In this document: one piece after another, positions 10,035 to 19,264 of the stretch
Numbering within the stretch: the stretch's first letter is position 1
Layout: every line of letters starts with the position of its first letter
Assembly (NCBI GenBank): GCA_965199235.1
Contig: CBDAQU010000002.1
Coordinates: forward strand, 1,116,001-1,180,000
Source: BOG-908 sp965199235
Lineage (GTDB): Bacteria > Pseudomonadota > Alphaproteobacteria > Acetobacterales > Acetobacteraceae
Reading direction: 5' to 3'
DNA length: 64,000 nucleotides
Notes under the pieces: model-generated
Databases searched by the model: none
Seen by the model: only the letters and a program-made list of their open reading frames with translations
Told to the model about the DNA's origin: nothing
Program-made: the position numbers and the translations under genes

Positions 10035-11693
10035 ATGAAAAAGTCTGCGGTTCTAAGTAAGCCGTTGATAGTTGTCGATCGGCAAGAAAGTGTCGACGAG
10101 GCGTCTGATATCCTCTCCGAGGGAAGCCAAGCCAACGATCGAGCGGTGAAATCGTTAACGATCAAAAGCCTTGCCAATGTGCCGGGTGACATGTTGCCGC
10201 CCGCTTTTCCTGGTCTTCCACCCATACATTTGCGCAACCGACTGCTTCCGAGTGGCGCTCCAATATCCAAGGACCGCGCCTGTCACCGTTCTTTTGAGTC
10301 GATCGCAGTGGCGCGTCACGGCGGGGTGATGATTGTCGGCTGGATCGACGATCTGGACTGCCCCATTGAGGCGATCACCGTTTCCTGCGGAACATGGCGC
10401 GTGACGTTCGACGCCAAATCCCTGGCCCGCATCCGTCGCCCGGACGTTGAAGCTGCTCTGAAGACAGGCGCCCTGCACCGCTTCGGCTTTTTTGGCCTGG
10501 TCGCATCGACCGCTCTGCCGAACGTGTCCGCGACGGCCGCGATCGACATACACCTCGCCGATGGCGGGGTGCTGCGGCTGACCGAACCAACGCGAGCCAT
10601 CTCGCCTACCGAGTTGCGGGATTTGGCGCTTGGCTACTTCACTTCGGCCGAGTTCTTTGGCAATCCGCAGAGTGAGGGCGCGGCCTGCCTGGATGGCGGG
10701 CTAGGCAACGAGATGATCGCGCTGAACCGCGCCATCGTGGGCAAGATCGTGGCAGGCCGCCACACCGAACGCCTTCACGCCCGTCGCAGGCAGCCGGTGG
10801 GTTCCATCGTCGTGTGTCTTTATGGGCGCACCGAATTCCTGTTTGTGCAGAATGCGCTGTTTGCCGGGCTGCCCGGCATCGAGGACTACGAGTTCATCTA
10901 CGTCTCCAACTCGCCGGAGATCGCCGAGGAGGTGCTTCGCGAGGCAAAGCTTTGTCAGGAGATCTACGGCCTGAACCAGACGTTGGTGCTGCTACCGGGC
11001 AATGCCGGCTTTGGCGCCGCCAACAACGCCGGCGCCGGCGTGGCACTCAGCCGGCGCGTCATGAACGTCAACCCCGACGTGTTCCCTCGTCAGAAGGATT
11101 GGGCGGCCCGGCATACCGCGCTTGTCGGTTCGCTGCCCGCTGCGCAGACGCAGCTCCTCGGCGTGCCTCTATACTATGACGACGGCTCGCTCATGCATGC
11201 CGGCATGTATTTCGAGCTCGACGGCGCGGTGTCGCTGCGTGGTGGCGACGTGGAGCGGCGGCGCATGGCACGGGTCGAGCACTACGGCAAGGGCGCCCCG
11301 CCCTGGGCCGCCGGCCATCTTCGCGCCCGGCCGGTGCCGGCCCTGACCGGCGCCTTCATGTCTTCGGACCGAGGCTGGTACGAGCGCCTGGGCGGCTTCT
11401 CCGAAGATTACATCTTTGGGCATTACGAAGACGCCGATTTGTGCCTGAAAAGTCTGACCGCGGGCCACGCCGCCTGGCTGCACGATCTGCGGCTGTGGCA
11501 CCTGGAGGGCAAGGGATCGATCCGCCGACCGCATCACGAGGGCGGCTCGCTGGTCAACCGCTGGCACTTCACCCGTGCCTGGGAACGCACGATTACACAC
11601 GGCCTGCTGGGCCCCAACCCCACGCACCCCGCCCTACAACCAGGGCACGTGGCCGAACCCGTGGCCGCGCACCCCGATGCTGCGGCCGCATGA
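10035..11693 (+). CDS. GT2 glycosyltransferase with N-terminal accessory module
   Basis: 552 residues from the ATG at 10035, preceded by GCAGGG five bases upstream; an in-frame GTG lies six bases earlier. Residues about 90-190 form the VGWIDDLDCPI... beta-module also seen in neighbouring glycosyltransferases. The catalytic half is GT2-like: SIVVCLYGRTEFL, a GNAGFGAANNAG nucleotide-sugar loop, NVNPDVFP as the DxD-type motif and FGHYEDADLCLKSL as the ED acceptor motif. Its TGA overlaps the ATG of the following GT4 gene (ATGA), so the two are probably translationally coupled. Confidence 0.85.
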   Translation: MKKSAVLSKPLIVVDRQESVDEASDILSEGSQANDRAVKSLTIKSLANVPGDMLPPAFPGLPPIHLRNRLLPSGAPISKDRACHRSFESIAVARHGGVMIVGWIDDLDCPIEAITVSCGTWRVTFDAKSLARIRRPDVEAALKTGALHRFGFFGLVASTALPNVSATAAIDIHLADGGVLRLTEPTRAISPTELRDLALGYFTSAEFFGNPQSEGAACLDGGLGNEMIALNRAIVGKIVAGRHTERLHARRRQPVGSIVVCLYGRTEFLFVQNALFAGLPGIEDYEFIYVSNSPEIAEEVLREAKLCQEIYGLNQTLVLLPGNAGFGAANNAGAGVALSRRVMNVNPDVFPRQKDWAARHTALVGSLPAAQTQLLGVPLYYDDGSLMHAGMYFELDGAVSLRGGDVERRRMARVEHYGKGAPPWAAGHLRARPVPALTGAFMSSDRGWYERLGGFSEDYIFGHYEDADLCLKSLTAGHAAWLHDLRLWHLEGKGSIRRPHHEGGSLVNRWHFTRAWERTITHGLLGPNPTHPALQPGHVAEPVAAHPDAAAA

Positions 11694-13036
11694 AGGTATT
11701 GCTTGTCAGCCTATTCCACCCAGAGATCGTGCGCGGCGGGGCGCAACAGGTGGCCTACGAGCTGTTCGAGGGCCTCAAAGAGTGGCCCGGCATGGAGCCG
11801 GTCCTGCTTGCCGCCATCGACCCCAGCCATGCCATCTTCTACAAGTCGGGCGCCTGTATCACCGGCTTTGATGGGCGCCCCGGCGAGTATCTGTTCCTCA
11901 GCCGCGGCTACGACTACTGGTGGCACAAGACGTCGGACCATCGACTGCTGGATGCGTTCGGCAATTTCCTGCGCGACCTGCAGCCGGACGTGGTGCATTT
12001 CCACCATTTTCTGCTGCTGGGCCTGGACCTGCTGACCTATACGAGGCGCGTGCTGCCGGACGTACGAATCGTCTTCACGCTCCACGAGTTTCTTAGCATC
12101 TGCCACGCCAACGGACAGATGCTTCGGCTGCACGACAACGCGCTGTGCAACCGCGCGAGCCCCTCCCGCTGCAACAAATGCTTTCCAACGCTCGGGCCAG
12201 AAAGCTTCTTCATCCGTGAAATGTGGGTGAAACGCCACTTTGCGGCCGTGGATGTTTTCACCACTCCGTCCCGCTATATGATCGAGTTTTATACGAGATG
12301 GGGTCTGAACCGGGGCATGATCCAGCATGTGACAAACGGCCAGCGCGACTATGCCTCCGGCTTTCTGGACCGCGCTGCCACAACCGGTTCAGCGACCGCG
12401 CGGAACCGCTTCGGGTTTTTCGGCCAGTTGGTGGACAACAAGGGTGTGTGGCTCATCTTGGAGGCGGTGTCTCTACTGCGGGCCGACGGGTTTGAGGATT
12501 TTTCGGTGGAGATCAACGGCGATAACCTGCGCTACGCTAGTAGCGAAAGACGCGCGGAGATCGAGGCGTTTCAGACCGACGAAGCGCAGCGCCCAGCGGC
12601 AGAGCGCCTAGTGCGGTTCAACGGCGGCTACGAGGTGAGCCAACTCGCCACTCGTATGGGCCGGGTGGATTGGTGCATCGTACCTTCAGTCTGGTGGGAA
12701 ACGTTCGCGCTAGTGATCTCGGAAGCCTGGATGTTCGGCCGCCCCGTCATCTGTTCGAATATCGGCGCGATGGCCGAACGAGTGCGCGACGGCGTTGACG
12801 GATTGCTGTTCCAGGCCGGCGACGCCCGGAGCTTGGCCGTGGCAATTCGGCGCGCCGCGACGGAAGAGGGGCTGCGGGACGGGCTGGTGGCCAATGTGCA
12901 GGCGCCGCCAGCGCGGAGCGTGATGGTAGAGGGGATGGTGGGGGTTTACAGATCACCAATTGATGCGCCCGCTCCGGGAGGCGATAAGTTGGCGGAGCTT
13001 GACCAGACAAAAGCCTGTTTCGCTGAGGAGCTGTGA
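11690..13036 (+). CDS. GT4 family glycosyltransferase
   Basis: 448 residues, starting at an ATG that overlaps the GT2 stop by four bases. It opens with KVLLVSLFHPEIVRGGAQQVAYEL, the glycine-rich acceptor loop of GT4 enzymes, then DVVHFHHFLLLG and a TLHEFLSICHANGQM segment. The C-terminal Rossmann domain has GFFGQLVDNKGVWLILEAV and the donor motif PSVWWETFALVISEAWMFGRPVI, with the glutamate that contacts the nucleotide sugar. The last 60 residues look weaker and end in a charged tail. It probably acts with the preceding GT2 enzyme on the same polysaccharide. Confidence 0.88.
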   Translation: MKVLLVSLFHPEIVRGGAQQVAYELFEGLKEWPGMEPVLLAAIDPSHAIFYKSGACITGFDGRPGEYLFLSRGYDYWWHKTSDHRLLDAFGNFLRDLQPDVVHFHHFLLLGLDLLTYTRRVLPDVRIVFTLHEFLSICHANGQMLRLHDNALCNRASPSRCNKCFPTLGPESFFIREMWVKRHFAAVDVFTTPSRYMIEFYTRWGLNRGMIQHVTNGQRDYASGFLDRAATTGSATARNRFGFFGQLVDNKGVWLILEAVSLLRADGFEDFSVEINGDNLRYASSERRAEIEAFQTDEAQRPAAERLVRFNGGYEVSQLATRMGRVDWCIVPSVWWETFALVISEAWMFGRPVICSNIGAMAERVRDGVDGLLFQAGDARSLAVAIRRAATEEGLRDGLVANVQAPPARSVMVEGMVGVYRSPIDAPAPGGDKLAELDQTKACFAEEL

Positions 13037-13084
13037 CGGCTGAGGTTATCACGGTGTCTGCTGGCAGATCTGCATGGGTGACTC

Positions 13085-15643
13085 GTGCTGTTCCGTTTTA
13101 GGACCGAACCTCGTCCTCTCGTCCTACCCGAGGGTCTATCAACCTCAGCGAAGATAAGGAAGGTTAAACGGGCGCTGAGTAAAGCAGGCTGGAAGCTGCT
13201 CCCTGAAACATTCACTTGGGTCGAGTCGTGGATTAGAGCTGAGATGAACGGGCAGCACCTTAATCTCATCATACACGACTGCGAAGTCAGAAGCCTGAAG
13301 TTGCTGATTCGCGATACTCAATATGGCATTCGGCAGACAAATGAAGTCTTCGGGATCCTAACGTCCCACGAGCTACTGGATGACGACCTTCCTTCTGTCT
13401 TGCGTTCCGGAATTTTCCTTATTCGATCACAGGAGTTTCGTGATGTTTCCGTCTTTATGGCGGAAACGCTCAAGGCACGTGAGGTTCAGAGGGAGAGAGT
13501 GTTGGCTGATTCGCAGACATGTCAAGCCGAGGGGAACACAGAGGAGCATGTGACATTGAACCCGGCGTCCGAGGTAAGTGCAGAACCACCGGTTTTCGAG
13601 GTTTGTGTAAAACCACTGCACGTTGCTCCGAACGAGCCCGTAGACAAAACATTCTCATCCATCGTGGACCTGAGGAAAGAGATCACCGATCTGCGCATAG
13701 CGGGGGAGTATGATAAGGCAATTGCCAAAGTCAAAACCGTGCGCGACCTGTTGCCAGAGGACGACTGGCCGTACTTGGAATTAGCTTGGCTGACTAGACA
13801 TGCACGTGATTGGACTGCTGCTGTCGCAGCGGCGGCAGAATGCAGGTGCCGCATTCCTAAGAACGAGACGGGCTACATGGTCGGCGTGGCGGCTCTCCGC
13901 AGCCTAGGCGAGTGGGAGGCCGCAGGTTTGATAGTTGATGAGGCAAGCCGCGTCTTCGGAACCAAAAGCTGGCTATTGCTCGAACGAGCAGAGTCTGCCT
14001 TTTCGACGAAGCAGGCCAGCCAATGCATCAGGTTCTGGAAAGAGTTCCTGGCTTTGGAACCGGACAACGAGCATGGCTATCGCCGAGCCTCGCAAATCAG
14101 CGTAGCTCTTTCTCAGTGGGATGAAGCCGAGACTTTCCTGAAGGCAGCCACGAGAAACTTGCCTGAGCCGAGCTGGGCGTACGTACAGTTGGCGCGAAAC
14201 TCGATGCTCAAAGGTGACTACAACAGCGCAGAACATGTATTGCTGCTTGGCGTGGAAGCCATGCCTTCTGATCGCCAGCTTCAACTCGAGCTGGCGGTCT
14301 CCTCAGCAAGTGCGACTCTGGATGCCAATCGAGACGTCGAGAAGTCATTGAGGAGGCTGAAGCTGTATCGGTCGAAGTTTCCAGACGATGCAGATGGCTG
14401 GGTTACTGAAATTCAAATGCTTCGGCGAGCCAACATGCTTGAGCGCGCGAAAGCCCTTGCGGCAGAGGCGTTAGAAGCGTTCCCCAAGTGCGACCCTGTT
14501 CTTGTAGAGTCGGCGAGGCTTCAAGGCGCATCGGGGGATCCGGCCGAAGCCGTGGATATCCTGCGTAAAATGGCCAATTCTCATCCTGAGAGTTTCAAAC
14601 TTCAGCTCGAGTTCGCCCGATCTCTCGTGGCCGCTGACTTCGTGCAACATGCTGGTGAGATACTTTCAGTTTATCGCAAGAAATGGCCACAATCGGCAGA
14701 CCTGGAGCGATTGGTTTGTGTGGTAGGGTCGAAGACGCTTCCGTTTTCACAAGCTCTCGATCGTTGGATTGGTGCTGCTGCGCGCTTTCCCGCCGATGCG
14801 GCCATCGCTGACGGGCTATATGCCATGAGGATGTCTGAGGGAGAACAAACTCAAACCTATGCCGACCAACGATCGGGCGATGCGGCGGTCAACGAGTTTC
14901 GTGGCTCTGCCCATCGATCAGGCGAGTTGTTTTCCCAGTTCGAAAGTCTGGGAGGTACGGGTCAAGGATGCGAGTTCGGGCTCGTCCAGCGCCGTTCCGG
15001 GATCGAGCCGCTTGGTCTACTCCGCTGGACTAACATCACGTTCGATAATCTAACGCGAGGGTTGAACGAGGATTTTGACGGTGTGGGAAGCCCGGAGCAG
15101 ACGAAATTGGAGTTGTTTGGCGGCGCAAGACAAGCCGACGACCCGGAGTACGTTTCGATCGATTGTCGATACGGCATTCGGATGCACACGTTCATTCATA
15201 AATGTGAGTCTGGGGAAGATCGTCTGTCCAGACAGATTCAACGCAGACTGACGTTTCTCCGACGAAAGCTCCTCGAAGAACTTAAGTCGGGCGAGAAGAT
15301 CTACGTGTTCAAGCAATCCAATTACATCTTGTCAGAGAATGAATTAGATGAACTTGTTGCGGCACTCGGGCGTCATGGAGAAAACAGGCTGCTCTACGTT
15401 CGGTATGCCGACGACGGAAATCGGCCGGGTACGGCCATATTACTTAAGAAGAACCTTATCGTGGGCTACATCTCTCAGTTCAGTATGGCTCCGTCTGGGG
15501 AGGCCCGACCGCCTCTGATGGACGAGTGGACAAGCATTTGCGAGCAGGCGGCTGCTTTGGCTGCCCCGGCTTTTGCAGCGGCAAGCCTTGCCGATCAGAA
15601 CGCGTATCAGGAGACTGGTCGAGATAGCAAGGAAAACGCGTAG
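13085..15643 (+). CDS. TPR-repeat protein with conserved C-terminal domain of unknown function
   Basis: 852 residues, GTG start. The central part (about 195-600) is a long series of TPR-like helix pairs (for example AGEYDKAIAKVKTVRDLLP, EPDNEHGYRRASQISVALSQWDEAETFLK). The C-terminal 240 residues begin with LFSQFESLGGTGQGCEFGLVQRRSG and EPLGLLRWTNITFDNL, resembling a domain found at the end of alphaproteobacterial TPR or glycosyltransferase proteins (LG..CEFG..QR, PL.LLRW); its function is unknown to me. It sits 48 bases after the GT4 gene in the same direction. No membrane segment is visible. The start is uncertain because no good ribosome binding site precedes 13085. Confidence 0.7.
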   Translation: MLFRFRTEPRPLVLPEGLSTSAKIRKVKRALSKAGWKLLPETFTWVESWIRAEMNGQHLNLIIHDCEVRSLKLLIRDTQYGIRQTNEVFGILTSHELLDDDLPSVLRSGIFLIRSQEFRDVSVFMAETLKAREVQRERVLADSQTCQAEGNTEEHVTLNPASEVSAEPPVFEVCVKPLHVAPNEPVDKTFSSIVDLRKEITDLRIAGEYDKAIAKVKTVRDLLPEDDWPYLELAWLTRHARDWTAAVAAAAECRCRIPKNETGYMVGVAALRSLGEWEAAGLIVDEASRVFGTKSWLLLERAESAFSTKQASQCIRFWKEFLALEPDNEHGYRRASQISVALSQWDEAETFLKAATRNLPEPSWAYVQLARNSMLKGDYNSAEHVLLLGVEAMPSDRQLQLELAVSSASATLDANRDVEKSLRRLKLYRSKFPDDADGWVTEIQMLRRANMLERAKALAAEALEAFPKCDPVLVESARLQGASGDPAEAVDILRKMANSHPESFKLQLEFARSLVAADFVQHAGEILSVYRKKWPQSADLERLVCVVGSKTLPFSQALDRWIGAAARFPADAAIADGLYAMRMSEGEQTQTYADQRSGDAAVNEFRGSAHRSGELFSQFESLGGTGQGCEFGLVQRRSGIEPLGLLRWTNITFDNLTRGLNEDFDGVGSPEQTKLELFGGARQADDPEYVSIDCRYGIRMHTFIHKCESGEDRLSRQIQRRLTFLRRKLLEELKSGEKIYVFKQSNYILSENELDELVAALGRHGENRLLYVRYADDGNRPGTAILLKKNLIVGYISQFSMAPSGEARPPLMDEWTSICEQAAALAAPAFAAASLADQNAYQETGRDSKENA

Positions 15644-15690
15644 ATCGACTCCTTGAGAGGCCGAGAGATCGACTCCTTGAGAGGCCGAGA
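15643..15690 (+). repeat. Perfect 24-bp tandem duplication
   Basis: A 24-base unit beginning GATCGACTCCTTGAG occurs twice head to tail with no mismatch, starting at the stop codon of the TPR-protein gene. Two copies only; it looks like a slippage or junction duplication rather than an array. Confidence 0.9.
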
Positions 15691-15775
15691 GAACTGGAAG
15701 AAGATCTATGGCTGAGTTCTTCTACATCTAGTGTCCTGATCGCGAAGTATCTACGATCATCTGACTGGTCAGCGG

Positions 15776-16036
15776 ATGATGATGGTGATGGGCAAGCCTG
15801 CGGTTGCAATTGAGTTGAGCGAGGCGGAGCGGTTCGAATTGCGATCGCTTGCCAGGGCGCAGAAGACCGGCCAGGCGATGGCGCGTCGGGCGCGCATCGT
15901 CCTGGCTGCCGCGGCCGGGCTGGAGAACAAAGCAATCTGCGTTGAGGTCGGCGCGGACGCGAACACAGTTGGCAAATGGCGCCGTCGTTTTGCCGCAGAG
16001 CGGCTCGATGGACTGCTCGACGAGCCAAGACTGTGA
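15776..16036 (+). pseudogene. IS630 transposase N-terminal fragment
   Basis: 86 codons encode only the helix-turn-helix start of an IS630-type transposase: AIELSEAERFELRSLARAQKTGQ, MARRARIVLAAAAG, and TVGKWRRRFAAERLDGLLDEPR. The catalytic DDE part is missing; the frame stops where the sequence changes to unrelated end-like DNA carrying repeated GGGGTCCC motifs. Confidence 0.85.
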
Positions 16037-16106
16037 ACCGGCACTCAAACGGGACCCCGCTTGAATCTCCTGCAACCCGTCGATCTTGTTCGCCATATTT
16101 CGTTCG

Positions 16107-16144
16107 GGGTGGGGTCCCGATCGGCGCCGATCGGGACCCCACCC
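16107..16144. repeat. 38-bp perfect palindrome
   Basis: The two 19-base arms (GGGTGGGGTCCCGATCGGC and its exact complement) meet without a spacer at 16125/16126. It lies between a truncated IS630 fragment and a truncated IS66 element. The arms resemble the GGGTCCC-rich ends of IS21-type elements elsewhere in the window, so it could be two element ends joined head to head. Confidence 0.85.
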
Positions 16145-16157
16145 AAAGGGCAAATAG

Positions 16158-16544
16158 TTAAAGCCTTTCATAAGTTTGCAGTGATCCTGGCGTGGGGTCC
16201 CATTTGGATGCTGATTTACAGTCAGGGGAACGGTGCGCGCCATCGTCACGGCTTGTCTTGGCCCGGGCGGCGATCTGGTCCTCGGCGACGTTTGCCTCGA
16301 TCTCTTCCAGTTGGAGTTCAAGCTGATCCAGCTTGCGCCCTCGCTCGGCGGACGCGCCGAACTTTTCCTGCTTCAGCTTGGCAATCAGCAGCTTCAGATG
16401 TGCGATCACAGCCTCCGCGCCAGACACCTGAGCCCGCGCATCAAGTGCTTCGATCTCGGCGGCTTGCCGAGCAGCCCGTTCAGTTGCCAATGCCGCGCGC
16501 AGTCCGGCGATATCTTCAGGGAAGGACTGGGTGTCCGGCGTCAC
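16158..16544 (-). pseudogene. tnpC: IS66 TnpC N-terminal fragment
   Basis: Only the N-terminal coiled-coil/leucine-zipper part of the IS66 transposase remains: SFPEDIAGLRAALATERAAR, LLIAKLKQEKFGASAERGRK, LDQLELQLEEIEANVAEDQ. After about residue 100 the protein runs into unrelated residues, so the DDE core is missing. It is the third gene of the tnpA-tnpB-tnpC order on the minus strand. Confidence 0.85.
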
Positions 16545-16614
16545 AGGATGGATTCAAGCACATTGGCTCTGTGCTGTGTACTAGCCGCGTCGGTCTCGGG
16601 ACGTTTTTTATGCG

Positions 16615-16962
16615 TCAGCCAGCTACTTGGGGGCGCCAAGTATGCTGAGGATTGCACCAGTCGATACCCTCCAACATGTAGGATAGCTGCGCCCCGGAGA
16701 TAGACACCGCGCCATCTGAAGGTGTCGGCCAAATGAACCGACCACGTTCCAGTCCTTTGGCGTAGAGCGACATCCCCAGACCGTCATGCCAAAGAATTTT
16801 TACCAGGTCACCACGTTTGCCGCGAAAAACGTAGAGGTCGCCGGCATGAGGATCACGCTGCAAGGATTGCTGAACCTGCAACGCCAATCCGTTCATACCG
16901 CGCCGCATATCCGTATGGCCAACCGCAAGCCAGACGCCCGCATCCGAAGGCGGAGCGATCAT
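16615..16962 (-). CDS. tnpB: IS66 accessory protein TnpB
   Basis: 115 residues from the ATG at 16962, which overlaps the tnpA stop (ATGA). TnpB signature: VWLAVGHTDMRRGMNGLALQVQ, LYVFRGKRGDLVKILWHDG, and GLERGRFIWP, the IS66 Orf2 family. TnpB is needed for transposition of classical IS66 elements by a mechanism not fully known. This copy belongs to an element whose TnpC is truncated, so the element should be immobile. Confidence 0.9.
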   Translation of the reverse strand: MIAPPSDAGVWLAVGHTDMRRGMNGLALQVQQSLQRDPHAGDLYVFRGKRGDLVKILWHDGLGMSLYAKGLERGRFIWPTPSDGAVSISGAQLSYMLEGIDWCNPQHTWRPQVAG

Positions 16963-17342
16963 CGACGCAACGCGCTCACCACACGCCGCAGCGCCGTCAA
17001 GCAGACATCGTCGCCGACGCGGATGCAAGTGCCGTCCGGAAGCGCGATCTCAATGCGGGCCGCCTCGGCAAGGCGAGACGACGAGCGCGTTTTGGGTAGA
17101 GGCGGACGGTTCTGCTGGTGATCCGCGCTGATCCGCAGCGGCATGAAAATCGGCGCGGCATCCGAAGCCAACGCGCCTCGCCGGACCTGCTGCCGCCAGT
17201 TCCATAACAAGCCGCGGCTGATCTTGTGTCGCCGCGCGACGTCGGCAAAACATGCACCCGGCTGCTCGGCTTCGCCGACAATCCTGAGCTTGTCCCCGTC
17301 CCTCCACCGGCGGCGACGTTCAATCCCAGTGATGATCTCCAT
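16959..17342 (-). CDS. tnpA: IS66 accessory protein TnpA
   Basis: 127 residues, IS66 Orf1 type: a helix-turn-helix half (RRRRWRDGDKLRIVGEAEQPG, VARRHKISRGLLWNWRQQVR) and a C-terminal RIEIALPDGTCIRVGDDVC segment. It is the first gene of the truncated IS66 copy. The element appears to end near 17405, where an integrase remnant begins. Confidence 0.9.
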   Translation of the reverse strand: MEIITGIERRRRWRDGDKLRIVGEAEQPGACFADVARRHKISRGLLWNWRQQVRRGALASDAAPIFMPLRISADHQQNRPPLPKTRSSSRLAEAARIEIALPDGTCIRVGDDVCLTALRRVVSALRR

Positions 17343-17404
17343 CCGGTCAGCCGCCCCTGATCTTAACGACGCTCTTACGAGCGCCTTTAAGATCGCAGAG
17401 CCGA

Positions 17405-17730
17405 GTTAAACCAGGTAGGCGGTCCTCGGCGGATGCTTACGAAATTGCCCACACATCTCGCCGGATACCGCCAGCTTTCCGGTCGGGTGTCGCGGTCAAA
17501 TGGGTCCACATACTCGACAACCGAGGCGGTCGCGGCCGGCAAGCAGGCCAGCCCGCGCGAGATGCACCACGTCTCGAAAGCCAGCATCTAATTGCGCATT
17601 GCTCGCACGGTTCCCCGCGCGCGGGTGCCGTGAGCATCATGGGCCCTTTTTCGCAACGCCTCGACCACTGCCGGCGAGAAATTGGCGGTTGGAGGGCAGG
17701 CAGATCGGCCGTCATCGTGGCTCCCTGCAC
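17405..17730 (-). pseudogene. Tyrosine recombinase N-terminal remnant
   Basis: Two frames together give the SAM-like N-terminal domain of a phage-type integrase: FETWCISRGLACLPA and VVEYVDPF in one frame, then TATPDRKAGGIRRDVWAIS in another. The catalytic domain (R..HxxR..Y) is absent. The fragment is cut at its 3' side by the IS66 copy, so IS66 probably inserted into an already broken integrase gene. Confidence 0.6.
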
Positions 17731-17775
17731 CGCAGCCGCGTCACCAGCCAGCCGTTGCTTGGACCCAAACCGGTT

Positions 17776-18633
17776 TTACGGCACAGGAATGACGCATCCC
17801 GAAGGCAGCTTCCCTTTCGCCTGGCGATCTGTCGGCCAGGTTGTCGCGTCGTAGAAGCACAGCCACTCCGTTTCGATGACTGAACCGCTCCAGCCAGCGG
17901 CAGGCACTTTCAGCGCGATGGAAGTGTTGTTGGACGCTGAGGTGCTGTCTTGGTCCAACGCGACTGCTGCCGGCATGGTCGAGGACTTGTCGCGGAAGAC
18001 GGCCATGCCGTGGCCGGTTGAATCCTGCTCGGCAAACCATATGCCGTTCCAGCTCGTCACTTCGCACGCCGTGTCGCACGTTTGCAGTATCTGCACATTG
18101 CCAGACGCGTCGGGAACGAGAACGTTGGGAAACTGGCCGATCGGCAGGCGCGGCACATAGGCGCGCAAGTCCTCTTCGGCAATCGTCTGCCCAGCGTCGA
18201 AGCTAAATGTCCGCTGGATTTTCATCGCGTTCACCCGACCGGCAGCCTTCACCAGGACATACTTGCTCGTCGTTACAATGTTGTCGGTAAAGCAGGTCTG
18301 GCCGTTGGTGGTCGAAGTCATGTGAAGGCCCGCCTTGCTGACAACCGCCTTCGAAATTGAACCGGCAAACACTGCAATCAGTGCGCTCGGCTCGTTTGTC
18401 CCATAGGAATCGCCGAAGAACTCGGCAACATCGCCACACCGGTCACCGCCGTTGGCGGCCAGATTCCCGGTCGAAGCACCACTGCTGTCGATCCACGAAA
18501 TCGAGTCGACCCGGTCGTGATCCGTCGTGTTCGGAGATTGCGCGAAGACGACAGTAATGCGGCCGTTCGCGAGCGTGGAGGCACCGGCGGCGTGACTGAA
18601 GGCGAGCGCGGCGAAGAGGCTGAGAGCACGCAT
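17776..18633 (-). CDS. Exported protein of unknown function
   Basis: 285 residues from the ATG at 18633, which is preceded by AAGGA six bases upstream. The N-terminus MRALSLFAALAFSHAAGAS is a typical Sec signal peptide with AxA-type cleavage. The mature part is rich in Ser/Thr/Gly with paired cysteines (QTCFTDN, LQTCDTACEVTSW) and no enzyme motif I recognise. It reads as an all-beta secreted protein. Nothing in the flanking IS debris suggests its role. Confidence 0.6.
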   Translation of the reverse strand: MRALSLFAALAFSHAAGASTLANGRITVVFAQSPNTTDHDRVDSISWIDSSGASTGNLAANGGDRCGDVAEFFGDSYGTNEPSALIAVFAGSISKAVVSKAGLHMTSTTNGQTCFTDNIVTTSKYVLVKAAGRVNAMKIQRTFSFDAGQTIAEEDLRAYVPRLPIGQFPNVLVPDASGNVQILQTCDTACEVTSWNGIWFAEQDSTGHGMAVFRDKSSTMPAAVALDQDSTSASNNTSIALKVPAAGWSGSVIETEWLCFYDATTWPTDRQAKGKLPSGCVIPVP

Positions 18634-19024
18634 TCGGAGTTCCTTAACGTCCAGAAACGAATTACCTGTTTTTTCCAAAAAAGCAAAGAAATTTCCATTG
18701 ACCATGGCAAGGATCTCCACCGCTGCACTTGGTCGACCGTCAGCGAACCTGCCTGATACCCCACGCCGGTCAGCATGCGCCACGCCCGGGCCGGTGGACC
18801 CGCCACTCGGCTATCAGGCGCGGAAGGCTTGGAGTGCGTCAGATGCAGTCGGGATAGGGGCAGGCGCAGGACCATCAGGCTCCGCCGCTGATCGTCCGGG
18901 CGAAGCCACCCGGAGCGGCTGCGCACGCTTTCCTAGGGGTCTCGCGAAGACAATGCGGCCGGGCTTCGGGCTCACTTTCCCTGCGGCCACGTTGGCGGTG
19001 CTGGGCCGGTTGGCTGGAGCGGAC
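18634..19024. other. About 390 bp without an assignable gene
   Basis: Open frames exist on both strands (plus 18698-19081, minus to 18926), but they show proline/arginine-rich composition typical of frame shadows in GC-rich DNA. The promoter of the exported protein at 18633 must lie in the first part. Confidence 0.35.
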
Positions 19025-19206
19025 GTGTCATTACCACGATCCCCGACGCCCGTAGCGCCTCGAGCAGACGGGCGACCGTGATGGTCGCATGTGGTCGCGG
19101 CTTGGCGTCGAAGCGCCTTTATTCATCGAACAGCAGGGCGTGACGGAGCGTGAAGGCCACGTCGGCGGGATCCGAGGGAAGAAGCTTCTCGTCTGGATCG
19201 GGCATG
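19025..19206 (-). pseudogene. Decayed small conserved hypothetical gene
   Basis: Reading down from 19206: MPDPDEKLLPSDPADVAFTL, RHALLFDE, an in-frame TAA, then RRFDAKPRPHATITVARLLEALRASGIVVMTRP. This resembles a roughly 70-residue hypothetical protein common in alphaproteobacteria (LPATPD-LA.AL..ALRF.GRKR, then a C-terminal LAEHLE..GFVVMKRPP block). The nonsense codon interrupts it. The resemblance is recalled, not searched. Confidence 0.45.
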
Positions 19207-19264
19207 GCCGGAGAGAAGCAGGAGAACGGGACTAGAACAAGTCTCCGTTTTTGACGACGTCAGG

